DNA of 7,536 nt from Desulfurellaceae bacterium (GCA_023128455.1 JAGMDW010000209.1:1-7536), one strand, 5' to 3'. Shown: positions 1 through 6,228, counted from the first letter of the stretch. Numbers and translations: made by a program. The notes: generated by a model from the sequence alone, not told the origin.

Positions 1-63
1 TGTGCAAACACACAAGCCTACAACTGCAACCAAAGAAACAAACAGATAAAACAATCTTTTCAT
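1..63 (-). CDS. Exported protein, N-terminal fragment (signal peptide only)
   Basis: Only the first 21 codons lie in the window; the gene runs off the left edge on the minus strand. The reading is MKRLFYLFVSLVAVVGLCVCT: two basic residues, then a long hydrophobic core, which is a signal peptide. Cysteines at positions 18 and 20 could suggest a lipoprotein, but neither has a canonical lipobox (residue -1 is Leu or Val rather than Gly/Ala/Ser), so plain Sec export is equally possible. The start is well supported: AGGAGG at 70-75 sits 6 nt upstream of ATG, and a TTGACA-type promoter lies further upstream. It is transcribed divergently from the Cys-rich gene at 310. Function cannot be assigned. 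Confidence 0.75.
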   Translation of the reverse strand, partial: MKRLFYLFVSLVAVVGLCVCT

Positions 64-92
64 TCCTTACCTCCTAAAAAAATAATGACTTA

Positions 93-120
93 ATGTTAAC
101 TGCCTTTTCTTAGGTGTCAA
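93..120 (-). promoter_or_regulatory. Candidate sigma-70 promoter for the leftward gene
   Basis: On the minus strand a perfect -35 TTGACA (115-120) is followed after 16 nt by TAACAT (93-98), four of six matches to the -10 consensus. Initiation near 86 would give a leader of about 23 nt that contains the Shine-Dalgarno site. The -35 lies inside the 43-bp element shared with the L,D-transpeptidase upstream region. The -10 is weak, so the exact promoter is uncertain. Confidence 0.45.
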
Positions 121-140
121 GCAAAATATTGTTAAAACAA
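98..140 (-). repeat. 43-bp shared upstream element, copy 1
   Basis: Read on the minus strand it runs from TTGTTTTAACA through TTTTGCTTGACACC to GCAGTT. It matches 6270-6312 on the plus strand at 41 of 43 positions. Both copies point toward the gene they precede (the leftward gene at 63, and the L,D-transpeptidase at 6433) and both contain a perfect TTGACA. The flanking sequence does not match. It may be a shared promoter/operator or one unit of a dispersed repeat family. Confidence 0.8.
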
Positions 141-151
141 TACTTTGCTTG
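118..151. promoter_or_regulatory. Inverted repeat over the leftward promoter (possible operator)
   Basis: The arms CAAGCAAAATATTGTT (118-133) and AACAATACTTTGCTTG (136-151) pair at 15 of 16 positions around a 2-nt centre. The palindrome touches the minus-strand -35 hexamer and partly overlaps the 43-bp element. The second copy of that element lacks the matching arm, so the symmetry is specific to this site. A dimeric regulator binding site is a reasonable guess. Confidence 0.5.
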
Positions 152-166
152 CAAACGCTGGAAGTG

Positions 167-223
167 TTTGTCAAGCATTTTTCTTTGCTGTGATTTAGTA
201 ATCACAGCAAAAATATTGACAAA
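167..223. promoter_or_regulatory. Nested inverted repeat abutting the -35 of the 310 promoter
   Basis: A perfect 12-bp stem (TTTGCTGTGATT, 184-195; AATCACAGCAAA, 200-211) with loop TAGT is enclosed by a second perfect 8-bp pair, TTTGTCAA (167-174) and TTGACAAA (216-223). The right outer arm contains the -35 hexamer of the promoter for the gene at 310. The position suggests an operator or a terminated upstream transcript, but there is no gene in this orientation just upstream that would need terminating. Confidence 0.5.
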
Positions 224-244
224 AAAAACTTTTTTAAATATAGT
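216..244 (+). promoter_or_regulatory. Strong sigma-70-type promoter for the Cys-rich/TSP3 gene set
   Basis: A perfect -35 TTGACA (216-221), a 17-nt spacer and -10 TATAGT (239-244, five of six matches) are followed by a leader of about 58 nt and AAGGAGGAGG at 293-302, 7 nt before the ATG at 310. The -35 lies within an inverted repeat (167-223), which would let a bound regulator block it. Confidence 0.75.
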
Positions 245-309
245 AAAAATGGATGGGTTTTTATTTTATTATTTTAATTTTGAATATTTATTAAGGAGGA
301 GGCGAGAAG

Positions 310-654
310 ATGCGAAGGATTGGTAGTTTTATTGCTGTTTTTTGTTTTTTTGGTATTTTAGCATTTGGCACTGTCAATGCTAATGCTCAAACGATGGTGG
401 TGCAAACATGCTACCCAGAATGTATTACAACAAACGCTCAAACAGTAGTGGTGCAAACATGTTACCCACGATATATCACATGCCCTAAAACGGTAGTGAT
501 AAAATGTGGTCCTCCACAATGCATTTTAGACAAGACTTGTGTTTATGTAAAACGTGCTGATTGTTGTGTCAAGTATTGTGGCTTACCTGATTGTGATTGT
601 TGTTGTGGATGTTGCAATGTAAATGTCAAGTTTGTGACATACCCTGACCCTTAA
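310..654 (+). CDS. Small secreted cysteine-rich protein, function unknown
   Basis: A 114-residue protein with a Sec signal peptide (residues 1-26, ending NANA before Gln27). The mature part of about 88 residues holds 16 cysteines, six of them in the terminal cluster CDCCCGCC near residues 95-103. Residues 25-41 and 42-58 are a tandem duplication (NAQTMVVQTCYP / NAQTVVVQTCYP). No lipobox precedes the mature start, so it is probably soluble in the periplasm or outside the cell. The cysteines could form disulfides or bind metal; nothing here decides which. The start is fixed by AAGGAGGAGG and a strong promoter. It lies 27 nt upstream of the TSP3 lipoprotein gene and probably shares its transcript. 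The QTxVxQT motif at the mature end recurs in the next two proteins. I do not recognise the family. Confidence 0.85.
   Translation: MRRIGSFIAVFCFFGILAFGTVNANAQTMVVQTCYPECITTNAQTVVVQTCYPRYITCPKTVVIKCGPPQCILDKTCVYVKRADCCVKYCGLPDCDCCCGCCNVNVKFVTYPDP
382..483 (+). repeat. In-gene tandem duplication, two 17-codon units
   Basis: Units 382-432 and 433-483 encode the start of the mature Cys-rich protein. The first 12 codons of each unit are nearly the same at the DNA level, with about five differences in 36 nt; the last five diverge. The duplicated segment carries the QTxVVQTCYP motif. Confidence 0.7.
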
Positions 655-681
655 GAGAGAAACGGAAAAAAGGAGAGAATT

Positions 682-1089
682 ATGAAGAGATGCTATAGAT
701 ATTTAAGTATGGTAATGTTGATTGGCGTTTTCTCGCTGGTTGTAGGTTGTGCACCACAAACTCATGTGATTCAAACAAAAAAACCTTGTGCTGAGATTGT
801 TCCACTGAGCAATGTTAAAACTCCATGGGGTCCATGCCCTCAATACAACTTCTGGAACTGTGCAGGTGATAGGGACTGCGATTGTATTCCTGATGAAAAA
901 GATAAATGTCCTATGGATAAGGAAAACTACAATGGAGTTGATGACAGGGATGGTTGCCCTGAAAGGGTAATAGAAGCCCCCATTATTAAAAAAGTTTTGA
1001 AGGACAGTGACAATGATGGTATTACAGATGATAGAGACAAATGCCCTTTCGAAGCAGGTTCTCCAGATAATGATGGTTGTCCTAAGTGA
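682..1089 (+). CDS. TSP3-repeat (calcium-binding) lipoprotein, short form
   Basis: A 135-residue predicted lipoprotein. A basic N-terminus and hydrophobic core end in VVGC (Cys23), a usable lipobox, so it is probably anchored in the outer membrane. After QTHVIQTKKPC and a conserved PWGPCPQYNFWNC segment come aspartate-rich thrombospondin type 3 motifs. The first begins at about residue 63 (DRDCDCIPDEKDKCP), the second reads NGVDDRDGCPE, and the third covers residues 108-134 (DSDNDGITDDRDKCP to DNDGCP). In OmpA-like proteins such repeats bind calcium and link a barrel to an OmpA peptidoglycan domain. Here neither is present and the protein stops one residue after the last repeat. AGGAG precedes the ATG. 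Its neighbour at 1156 is a paralogue with a different signal peptide and a longer tail. A specific role cannot be assigned. Confidence 0.88.
   Translation: MKRCYRYLSMVMLIGVFSLVVGCAPQTHVIQTKKPCAEIVPLSNVKTPWGPCPQYNFWNCAGDRDCDCIPDEKDKCPMDKENYNGVDDRDGCPERVIEAPIIKKVLKDSDNDGITDDRDKCPFEAGSPDNDGCPK
757..1083 (+). repeat. Duplicated TSP3 coding block, copy A
   Basis: Corresponds to 1243-1575. From 757 to about 963 there are about 12 differences in roughly 205 nt against copy B. The linker differs and is 6 nt shorter here. The last 81 nt (1003-1083) are identical to 1495-1575, synonymous sites included. The match starts just after the signal-peptide codons and ends at the last TSP3 codon. Confidence 0.9.
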
Positions 1090-1097
1090 AAAGACGA

Positions 1098-1135
1098 ATA
1101 AGTAAGGGGATGAAAATTCTTATCCCCTTACTTAT
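1098..1135. other. Perfect 14-bp hairpin between the TSP3 paralogues
   Basis: ATAAGTAAGGGGAT (1098-1111) pairs perfectly with ATCCCCTTACTTAT (1122-1135) around a 10-nt loop. It starts 8 nt after the stop of the first TSP3 gene. No U-run follows (the next bases are AACTAAAT), so it is not a standard intrinsic terminator. It could attenuate transcription or protect the 3' end of the upstream message, giving the two paralogues different expression levels. Confidence 0.6.
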
Positions 1136-1155
1136 AACTAAATAGGAGGAAGAAA

Positions 1156-1893
1156 ATGGAGAAACATTTATTGAAATATATAATGGGGATTACAGTAGCA
1201 ATTGTTTTTTCCTTTAGTGGATATGCATGGGGAGGTTCATATCAAACTCATGTGATTCAAACAAAAAAACCTTGTGCTGAGATTGTTCCACTGAGTGATG
1301 TTAAAACTCCATGGGGTCCATGCCCTCAATACAACTTCTGGAACTGTGCAGGTGATAGGGACTGCGATTGTATTATTGATGAAAGAGATAAATGTCCTAT
1401 GAATAAGGAAAATTACAATGGGGTCGATGATAAAGATGGTTGCCCTGAAGAGATAATAAGGATGGTGGTCATTGACAAAAAGAGTATGGCAAGAGACAGT
1501 GACAATGATGGTATTACAGATGATAGAGACAAATGCCCTTTCGAAGCAGGTTCTCCAGATAATGATGGTTGTCCTATTAGTTCTAAAGTGAGTATGTATA
1601 AAAAGTATCCTATTGTTAAAGGCATCCAACAAGGGTTTTTTATTCATGTTAGTTCATACCAGGGGTTCTACCCCGCCGTAGATGAGGTTCAAAAACTTTG
1701 TAAAGAAGTTAAACCTGGAGGGACATGTATTAGAAAGGTAACTATTAAAGGCAAGACATGGTTTCGAACATTTATTGGTCCTTTTAACTGCGTTTCCCAA
1801 TCTAAAAAGGCACTTGCTAAACTCAAAAGGTATAAGTGGATATCTTCCCCTCGAATAGTAAGCTTTTATGAGTTATATGTTCAAAAGATATAG
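1156..1893 (+). CDS. Exported TSP3-repeat protein with C-terminal SPOR-like domain
   Basis: A 245-residue protein. Its signal peptide (about residues 1-26, core IMGITVAIVFSFSGYAWG) has no lipobox cysteine, unlike its upstream paralogue. Residues about 30-140 repeat that paralogue: QTHVIQTKKPC, the PWGPCPQYNFWNC segment, and TSP3 calcium-binding motifs from about residue 67, the last at 114-140. An extra C-terminal part from about residue 160 (GFFIHVSSYQGF, then TWFRTFIGPF and KKALAKLKRY) has the alternating pattern of a SPOR domain. SPOR domains bind peptidoglycan stripped of stem peptides, often at division sites. That suggests a calcium-binding spacer holding a cell-wall-binding domain in the periplasm. 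The SPOR call is by eye. AGGAGGA sits 5 nt before the ATG, and the gene lies 66 nt after the paralogue in the same direction. Confidence 0.85.
   Translation: MEKHLLKYIMGITVAIVFSFSGYAWGGSYQTHVIQTKKPCAEIVPLSDVKTPWGPCPQYNFWNCAGDRDCDCIIDERDKCPMNKENYNGVDDKDGCPEEIIRMVVIDKKSMARDSDNDGITDDRDKCPFEAGSPDNDGCPISSKVSMYKKYPIVKGIQQGFFIHVSSYQGFYPAVDEVQKLCKEVKPGGTCIRKVTIKGKTWFRTFIGPFNCVSQSKKALAKLKRYKWISSPRIVSFYELYVQKI
1243..1575 (+). repeat. Duplicated TSP3 coding block, copy B
   Basis: Partner of 757-1083. The two signal-peptide regions upstream are unrelated, and only this copy continues into a SPOR-like tail. The shared core, including an identical 81-nt stretch at its 3' end, points to recent duplication or gene conversion of the internal segment rather than of the whole gene. 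Confidence 0.9.
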
Positions 1894-1900
1894 ATGAATA

Positions 1901-1919
1901 AATAACCCCGCCGCGGGGT
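1901..1919. repeat. GC-rich hairpin, AATAACCCCGCCGC repeat copy 1 (possible terminator)
   Basis: ACCCCG (1905-1910) pairs with CGGGGT (1914-1919) around CCG, 11 nt after the SPOR gene stop. The 14-mer AATAACCCCGCCGC (1901-1914) recurs on the minus strand at 6243-6256 after metE. It stands out in this AT-rich DNA and is in the right place for a terminator, but no T-run follows. Confidence 0.55.
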
Positions 1920-1928
1920 ATCACCAAA

Positions 1929-2001
1929 TGTCATTCCGGAATTCTGCTTTAGCAAAATATCTGGAATCTTAATTTAGATTCCCGCATTCGCGGGAATGAC
2001 A
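1929..2001. repeat. Dispersed palindromic repeat (TGTCATTCC...GGAATGACA)
   Basis: Outer arms TGTCATTCC (1929-1937) and GGAATGACA (1993-2001) enclose a perfect 8-bp hairpin, ATTCCCGC (1978-1985) with GCGGGAAT (1990-1997). A second imperfect hairpin (about 1933-1967) sits in the left half. The TCATTCCCGC...GCGGGAATGA signature is a familiar intergenic repeat in many bacterial genomes. It encodes nothing obvious. Confidence 0.75.
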
Positions 2002-2009
2002 GAAAGAGG

Positions 2010-2069
2010 CAGTCATTGCGATCCCCTGTGGAATAGCTTGCTATATTCCACAGGGGAGAAGTAATCTCA
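2010..2069. repeat. Dispersed palindromic repeat (GTCATTGCGA...GAAGTAATCTC type)
   Basis: A perfect 13-bp stem, CCCCTGTGGAATA (2023-2035) and TATTCCACAGGGG (2044-2056), is framed by GTCATTGCGA on the left and GAAGTAATCTC on the right. The frame matches the widespread intergenic repeat family of the form GTCATTGCGA...GAAGCAATCTC. The stem would also form a strong RNA hairpin in either direction. Confidence 0.75.
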
Positions 2070-2082
2070 TATTAATATTAGT

Positions 2083-2140
2083 CACAGATTGGACAGAAAA
2101 AAAGAATTTAGCCACAGATTATCACCGATAAACACGGATT
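2083..2140. repeat. Degenerate CACAGATT / CACGGATT short repeats
   Basis: CACAGATT occurs at 2083-2090 and 2113-2120, followed by ATCACCGATAAACACGGATT. These resemble the degenerate intergenic tracts built on CACAGAT and CACGGAT found in many environmental genomes. The tract ends within a few bases of where DUF2207 homology begins, and the in-frame stop TAA (2143-2145) lies at that junction. Confidence 0.6.
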
Positions 2141-2145
2141 TATAA

Positions 2146-3767
2146 GACAAGAAAAATTATAATACCGATCTTTACATTTACAAAAACTCAGAAATTTCAG
2201 TAAAAGAATCAATCTTAGTTCATTTTAATTCCGCAAGACATGGAATTTTCAGGAAAATCCCTTATAAATATAAGGCAGGAAATAAAGATCCCAATCTATC
2301 AAGACCTTTTATTTATGGAAATAATTACAAAATAAATATTTACGATATTAAGGTAGCTGGTTTTAAGTATAAGGTTTATAAAAAGGGCAAATACCTCTTT
2401 ATCAAAATCGGGGATAAAAACAGATTTGTGAATGGAGATGTCTTATATAAACTCAGTTACAAAATATACGGTGCAATAAATTTCTTTAAGGATCACTCAG
2501 AATTTTATTACAATGTAATTGGATTTGAGTGGCCCGTTCCTATAAAGTATGCAAGCTTTAATATATTTTGGCCAGAGAACGGTAAACCGTCAAAAGATAA
2601 ATATTTTGTTTATAGTGGCAGATACGGCAGCAAAAATAGCAATGTTGATGTCTTAGTATCAAAGGGATTCTTGAACGGTGAAACAAGCCTTGTTCTTCCA
2701 GCATACAATGGAATTACTGCAGGCATATGGTTTCCAAAGGGGTAATTGCAAAGGGTTCACCCTTTAAGCAAATATCCCTTATCATCGCAAACAACTCTAT
2801 TTATCTGCTCCCTGTTTTAATCTTTATATTCCTGTTTCTTCTCTGGTATGTATTTGGAAGGGATAAGAAAATCATACATATCGTCCGATATAAATTGCCT
2901 GATAATATAACATCCGCCGAAGCAGGATTTTTCATAGATGATAAAACCGACAATAGAGACTTGTTATCCCTTATATTTTGCTGGGCAGCAAAAGGCTATA
3001 TTGAAATAGAAGAGACTGAAAAAAGTGGTCTAATTCTTAAGAAAAAAGACTATATTTTGCGTAAATTAAAAGATTTACCTGATACAGCAAAATCCTTTGA
3101 AAAAACCATATTTTATGGATTGTTTTCTGGAGGAATAACAATTGTAAGGGTCAGCACATTAAAGAATACATTTTACACACATATGAAAAAAGCGAAGAAA
3201 CAGCTTGATGAAGAAATGACATTTAAAGATTATTACGAACCAGCCTCGCGAAATTTAGCAAAAGTGACATATATACTTGCTATCATAATGTTTATGGTCG
3301 GCATCATGTTTGGAAGACTTGATTATCTAATTTCTTTTATCTTATCGGCTATAATCTTCTTCATATTTGCAAGGATTATGCCCAAAAAGACAAGAAGAGG
3401 ATTAAAGATATATCAGCTTGTTGGTGGATTTAAAGAATTTATTGAACGAGTGGAAAAACCAAGGCTAAAGCGATTATTAAAAAAGGATCCAAACTATTTT
3501 GATAAGATTTTACCTTATGCCATTGCATTGGGTATAGAGAAAAAGGTGGCAGAAAAATTCAAAGACCTCATTACAGAACCTCCGCGGTGGTATAGAGGAT
3601 CGCACTATCACACTTTTAATACAGTATATTTTGTTGACAGCTTAAAGGATTCACTGTCTGCGATGAATACCGCATTCACTTCCTCTCCCCATAGTGGAAG
3701 CGCTTTTTCGAGTGGTGGAGGATTCTCCGGAGGCGGCTCTGGCGGAGGAGGCGGCGGAAGCTGGTGA
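2146..3767 (+). pseudogene. DUF2207 membrane protein, 5'-truncated and frameshifted
   Basis: Homology starts at 2146 in the frame that ends at 2745. It contains HGIFRKIP, then INFFKDHSEFYYNV and FEWPVPI, which are hallmarks of the extracytoplasmic DUF2207 domain. Reading then continues one base back through 3767. The second part has a membrane segment (IYLLPVLIFIFLFLLWYVF), a cytoplasmic stretch, a membrane pair (about 3260-3385), and the Gly/Ser-rich tail ending GGGGGGSW typical of the family. Joined, it is about 540 residues, near normal size. Two defects are seen. No ATG, GTG or TTG occurs in frame between the stop at 2143-2145 and GTG 2428, so the signal peptide is gone and short repeats stand in its place. 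The frame also breaks at 2736-2742. Starts at 2428 or 2727 would fall inside the domain and are unlikely. DUF2207 has no settled function. Confidence 0.8.
2736..2765 (+). other. -1 frame break with slippery heptamer and downstream hairpin
   Basis: In the first frame the codons are CCA AAG GGG TAA, so A AAG GGG (2736-2742) fits X XXY YYZ and the stop follows at once. Slipping back one base gives AAA GGG GTA ATT and continues the DUF2207 frame. Seven nt later AAAGGG (2750-2755) pairs with CCCTTT (2760-2765) around TTCA. The same arrangement would arise by loss of one G from a run of five. Confidence 0.5.
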
Positions 3768-3886
3768 AAAGTAGCGTTGGAGTTGTATCATCGTATTTTA
3801 GGCAGCAATAGATCCCTGCCCTTTACCTGGATTTTTTAACTTTTCCTGCAGCCTTAAAGGTAAACCCCGGGATGTTGCAGAATTGC

Positions 3887-3915
3887 TTGACTTCTTAAGT
3901 GTCAACTTCTAAACT
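3887..3915 (+). promoter_or_regulatory. Candidate promoter for metE
   Basis: TTGACT (3887-3892), a 17-nt spacer and TAAACT (3910-3915, four of six matches) precede metE. An imperfect palindrome, TTGAC to GTCAA (3887-3905) around CTTAAG, overlaps the -35 and spacer and could bind a regulator. The rest of 3768-3951 holds only a weak hairpin (GGCAG 3801-3805, CTGCC 3816-3820). No S-box or cobalamin-riboswitch signature was recognised. Confidence 0.5.
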
Positions 3916-3951
3916 TGAAACCCAAATAAATGTAAATGTTAGGAGGAAAAA

Positions 3952-6156
3952 ATGATATTGACTGGAAACATTGGCTTTCCCACTATTGGCCCGCATAGGG
4001 AGTTGAAAACGGTTGTGGAAGGTGTATGGAGAGGAGAAAAAAACTCAGATGAAATGATAAAAGAAACAGAAGAACTTCTCCTTATGCGGACCACCCTACA
4101 AAGAGAAAAAGCCATTGATTTCATTCCCTGCGGAGATTTCAGTCTTTATGACAGAATGTTGGATCTGGCAATATCCTTTAATTGCATCCCAAAAAGATTT
4201 AAAGATATAAAAGAAAACCTATATTTTTCTTTAGCTCGCGGAACAAAAAACATCCCGCCTTTGAAGATGGTCAAGTGGTTTAACACAAACTACCATTATA
4301 TCGTTCCAGAAATAGAAAAGAACCAGAATTTGGAATTAAAGGAAAGTGCCGTTCTGAAAGACTTCCTTTTTCTCAAAAAAGAAGGTTTCTCGTGTATACC
4401 CGCAATAATTGGCCCGTTCACATTTTTAAAACTCAGCAACATAGAAGAACCTTTAACTGTACTTGCCGAAAAAATAATTCCGCTCTACAGTTCACTCTTG
4501 GAAAAACTAAAAGAAGCAGGCGCGGAATGGATAAGCCTGGAGGAACCTGCTCTTGTCTTAGATATTACAGAACAAGAGATAAAAACAGTAAAAAAAATGT
4601 ATGAAAAGATTAAACACAGTAAATCTATTATATTGCAAACCTATTTCGAAGATATATCCTTCTATAATGAAATAATAAAATTGCCCGTAGGCGGTATCGG
4701 ATTGGATGTAATAAACGGAAAAGAAAACATCAACAATCTGATGAAATATTTTCCAAAGGATAAATTGTTGTCTTTAGGTGTAATCAATGGAAGAAATGTG
4801 TGGAAGGCAAATATAAAAAAAACAGTGGATATAGTAAAAAAAATAATAGAAAAAACAAACCCCTCTATGTGCATATTACAACCTTCAACCAGTCTTATGT
4901 TTGTTCCCTGGTCATTGGAAGAAGAAAAAAGCATGCCTTCAGAGACAAAACAATTGCTCGCTTTTGCTGTAGAAAAATTGGATGAGCTTTCCATCATTAA
5001 AAAAGCAATAGTTGAAGGAAAAATAGAACAAGATGAAATAGGGTTTGCAGGAATAAAAAAAGAAAATATAAAAAACAGGATAATAAATCTAAAAGAGAGC
5101 AATTTCCAAAGGTCGCTACCGTATAAAGAAAGGAGAAAAAAACAACAACGGATATTGAACCTTCCTTTGTTTCCTACCACCACTATCGGCAGCTTCCCAC
5201 AGGATAAAATTTTGAGAAAGACAAGAAAAATGTATAAAGATAATCTCATCACCGAGGAAGAATATAAATCATTCATAAGAAAAAAAATAGCGCATGTGAT
5301 AGGAATCCAGGAAGGTCTGGGATTGGATGTATTTGTACATGGCGAATTTGAAAGATCAGATATGGTAGAATATTTTGGTGAAAGGTTGGAAGGCATGATT
5401 TCTACAGAAAATGGATGGGTTCTTTCTTATGGCACACGCTGCATTCGTCCCCCAGTCATATTTGGAGACATAGAGCGCACAAAGTCTTTAACAAAAGAAG
5501 AAATTGTATTTGCACAGAGTCTAACCGAAAAACCCGTCAAAGGTATGCTCACAGGAGCAGTCACAATACTCAACTGGTCTTTTTCAAGAGAAGATATTAC
5601 TCGTTATGAGATTGCCTATCAACTCGCGTTAGCTTTAAGAGATGAAATAAAAGAATTGGAAGAAAATGGAATAAAGATCATTCAGGTAGACGAACCAGCA
5701 TTCAGGGAAGGATTGCCGCTAAAGAAAGAAAGGCGAGAAGAATATCTCTCTTGGGCAACAAAAGCATTCAGGCTGGCAACATCTGCAGTAAAAGCAGAAA
5801 CACAAATCCATACTCACATGTGTTATTCTGAATTTGGCGATATCATTGAAGCCATAGATGCTTTAGATGCCGATGTTATATCCATCGAGGCAACGCGCAG
5901 TAAGGGAGAGATTATCCACGCATTTGAAAACTCCAACTATGAAAGAGAAATAGGATTTGGCGTTTATGACATACACAGTCCACGTATACCTTCTCAAGAT
6001 GAAATGCTAAAAATAGCAAACCGTGCCTTACGCATATTAAAAAAGGAACAGATATGGATAAATCCGGATTGCGGATTAAAAACACGCAACTGGAAAGAAA
6101 TTATACCCTCATTAAGGAATCTTGTTCAAGTAGCATCCACTTTAAGGGAAAGTTAA
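3952..6156 (+). CDS. metE: Cobalamin-independent methionine synthase
   Basis: Catalyses the last step of methionine synthesis, moving a methyl group from 5-methyltetrahydropteroyltriglutamate to homocysteine in the cytosol without B12. The 734-residue protein is complete (E. coli 753). The N-terminal barrel opens with GFPTIGPHRELK and includes VKWFNTNYHYIVPE. The catalytic barrel begins at residue 404 with LPLFPTTTIGSFPQ. The zinc ligands are His622 and Cys624 (HTHMC), Glu646 (ISIE) and Cys707 (NPDCG). Each is exactly 19 less than E. coli His641, Cys643, Glu665 and Cys726, the same as the length difference. VDEPAFREGLPL is the conserved acidic loop. AGGAGG (3941-3946) lies 5 nt before the ATG. 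It stands alone between a pseudogene and a hairpin, with its own candidate promoter. Confidence 0.98.
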   Translation: MILTGNIGFPTIGPHRELKTVVEGVWRGEKNSDEMIKETEELLLMRTTLQREKAIDFIPCGDFSLYDRMLDLAISFNCIPKRFKDIKENLYFSLARGTKNIPPLKMVKWFNTNYHYIVPEIEKNQNLELKESAVLKDFLFLKKEGFSCIPAIIGPFTFLKLSNIEEPLTVLAEKIIPLYSSLLEKLKEAGAEWISLEEPALVLDITEQEIKTVKKMYEKIKHSKSIILQTYFEDISFYNEIIKLPVGGIGLDVINGKENINNLMKYFPKDKLLSLGVINGRNVWKANIKKTVDIVKKIIEKTNPSMCILQPSTSLMFVPWSLEEEKSMPSETKQLLAFAVEKLDELSIIKKAIVEGKIEQDEIGFAGIKKENIKNRIINLKESNFQRSLPYKERRKKQQRILNLPLFPTTTIGSFPQDKILRKTRKMYKDNLITEEEYKSFIRKKIAHVIGIQEGLGLDVFVHGEFERSDMVEYFGERLEGMISTENGWVLSYGTRCIRPPVIFGDIERTKSLTKEEIVFAQSLTEKPVKGMLTGAVTILNWSFSREDITRYEIAYQLALALRDEIKELEENGIKIIQVDEPAFREGLPLKKERREEYLSWATKAFRLATSAVKAETQIHTHMCYSEFGDIIEAIDALDADVISIEATRSKGEIIHAFENSNYEREIGFGVYDIHSPRIPSQDEMLKIANRALRILKKEQIWINPDCGLKTRNWKEIIPSLRNLVQVASTLRES

Positions 6157-6228
6157 AATGAAATAGCGTCAAAAGCCGATTTATCTCTTTTAATTCTTGT
6201 GGAAAATCTATTACATATAGTAGGGTTA

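Noticed and set aside
114..326. 70-codon plus-strand ORF before the Cys-rich gene
   Set aside because: It runs through the palindromes and promoter, has no Shine-Dalgarno, and overlaps the well-supported start at 310.
1237..1647. Two minus-strand ORFs (1237-1647 and 1413-1625) over the SPOR gene
   Set aside because: They are antisense to a gene with clear TSP3 motifs; the translations have no domain signature and no ribosome site.
1929..2140. CRISPR array
   Set aside because: The repeats are palindromes of different families with no regular spacing or shared repeat unit.
2428..2745. Separate 105-residue gene starting at GTG 2428
   Set aside because: The same frame is open back to 2146 with clear DUF2207 homology, so this start is inside a domain.
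2727..2760. ATG 2727 as the true start of the 346-residue DUF2207 C-terminal part
   Set aside because: It has no Shine-Dalgarno and cuts the conserved FPKG region in two; the joined frames give a normal DUF2207 protein.
3768..3951. Riboswitch (S-box or cobalamin) upstream of metE
   Set aside because: The 184-nt region has only a 5-bp hairpin and short inverted repeats, and I see none of the conserved core motifs.
4662..5396. 244-codon minus-strand ORF inside metE
   Set aside because: It is antisense to conserved metE sequence, Ser/Phe/Ile-rich from A-rich codons on the other strand, with no recognisable motif.
3939..5609. Other short ORFs within metE (3939-4124, 4392-4604, 4800-4985, 5415-5609)
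   Set aside because: They are out-of-frame or antisense shadows of metE without ribosome sites or domain patterns.
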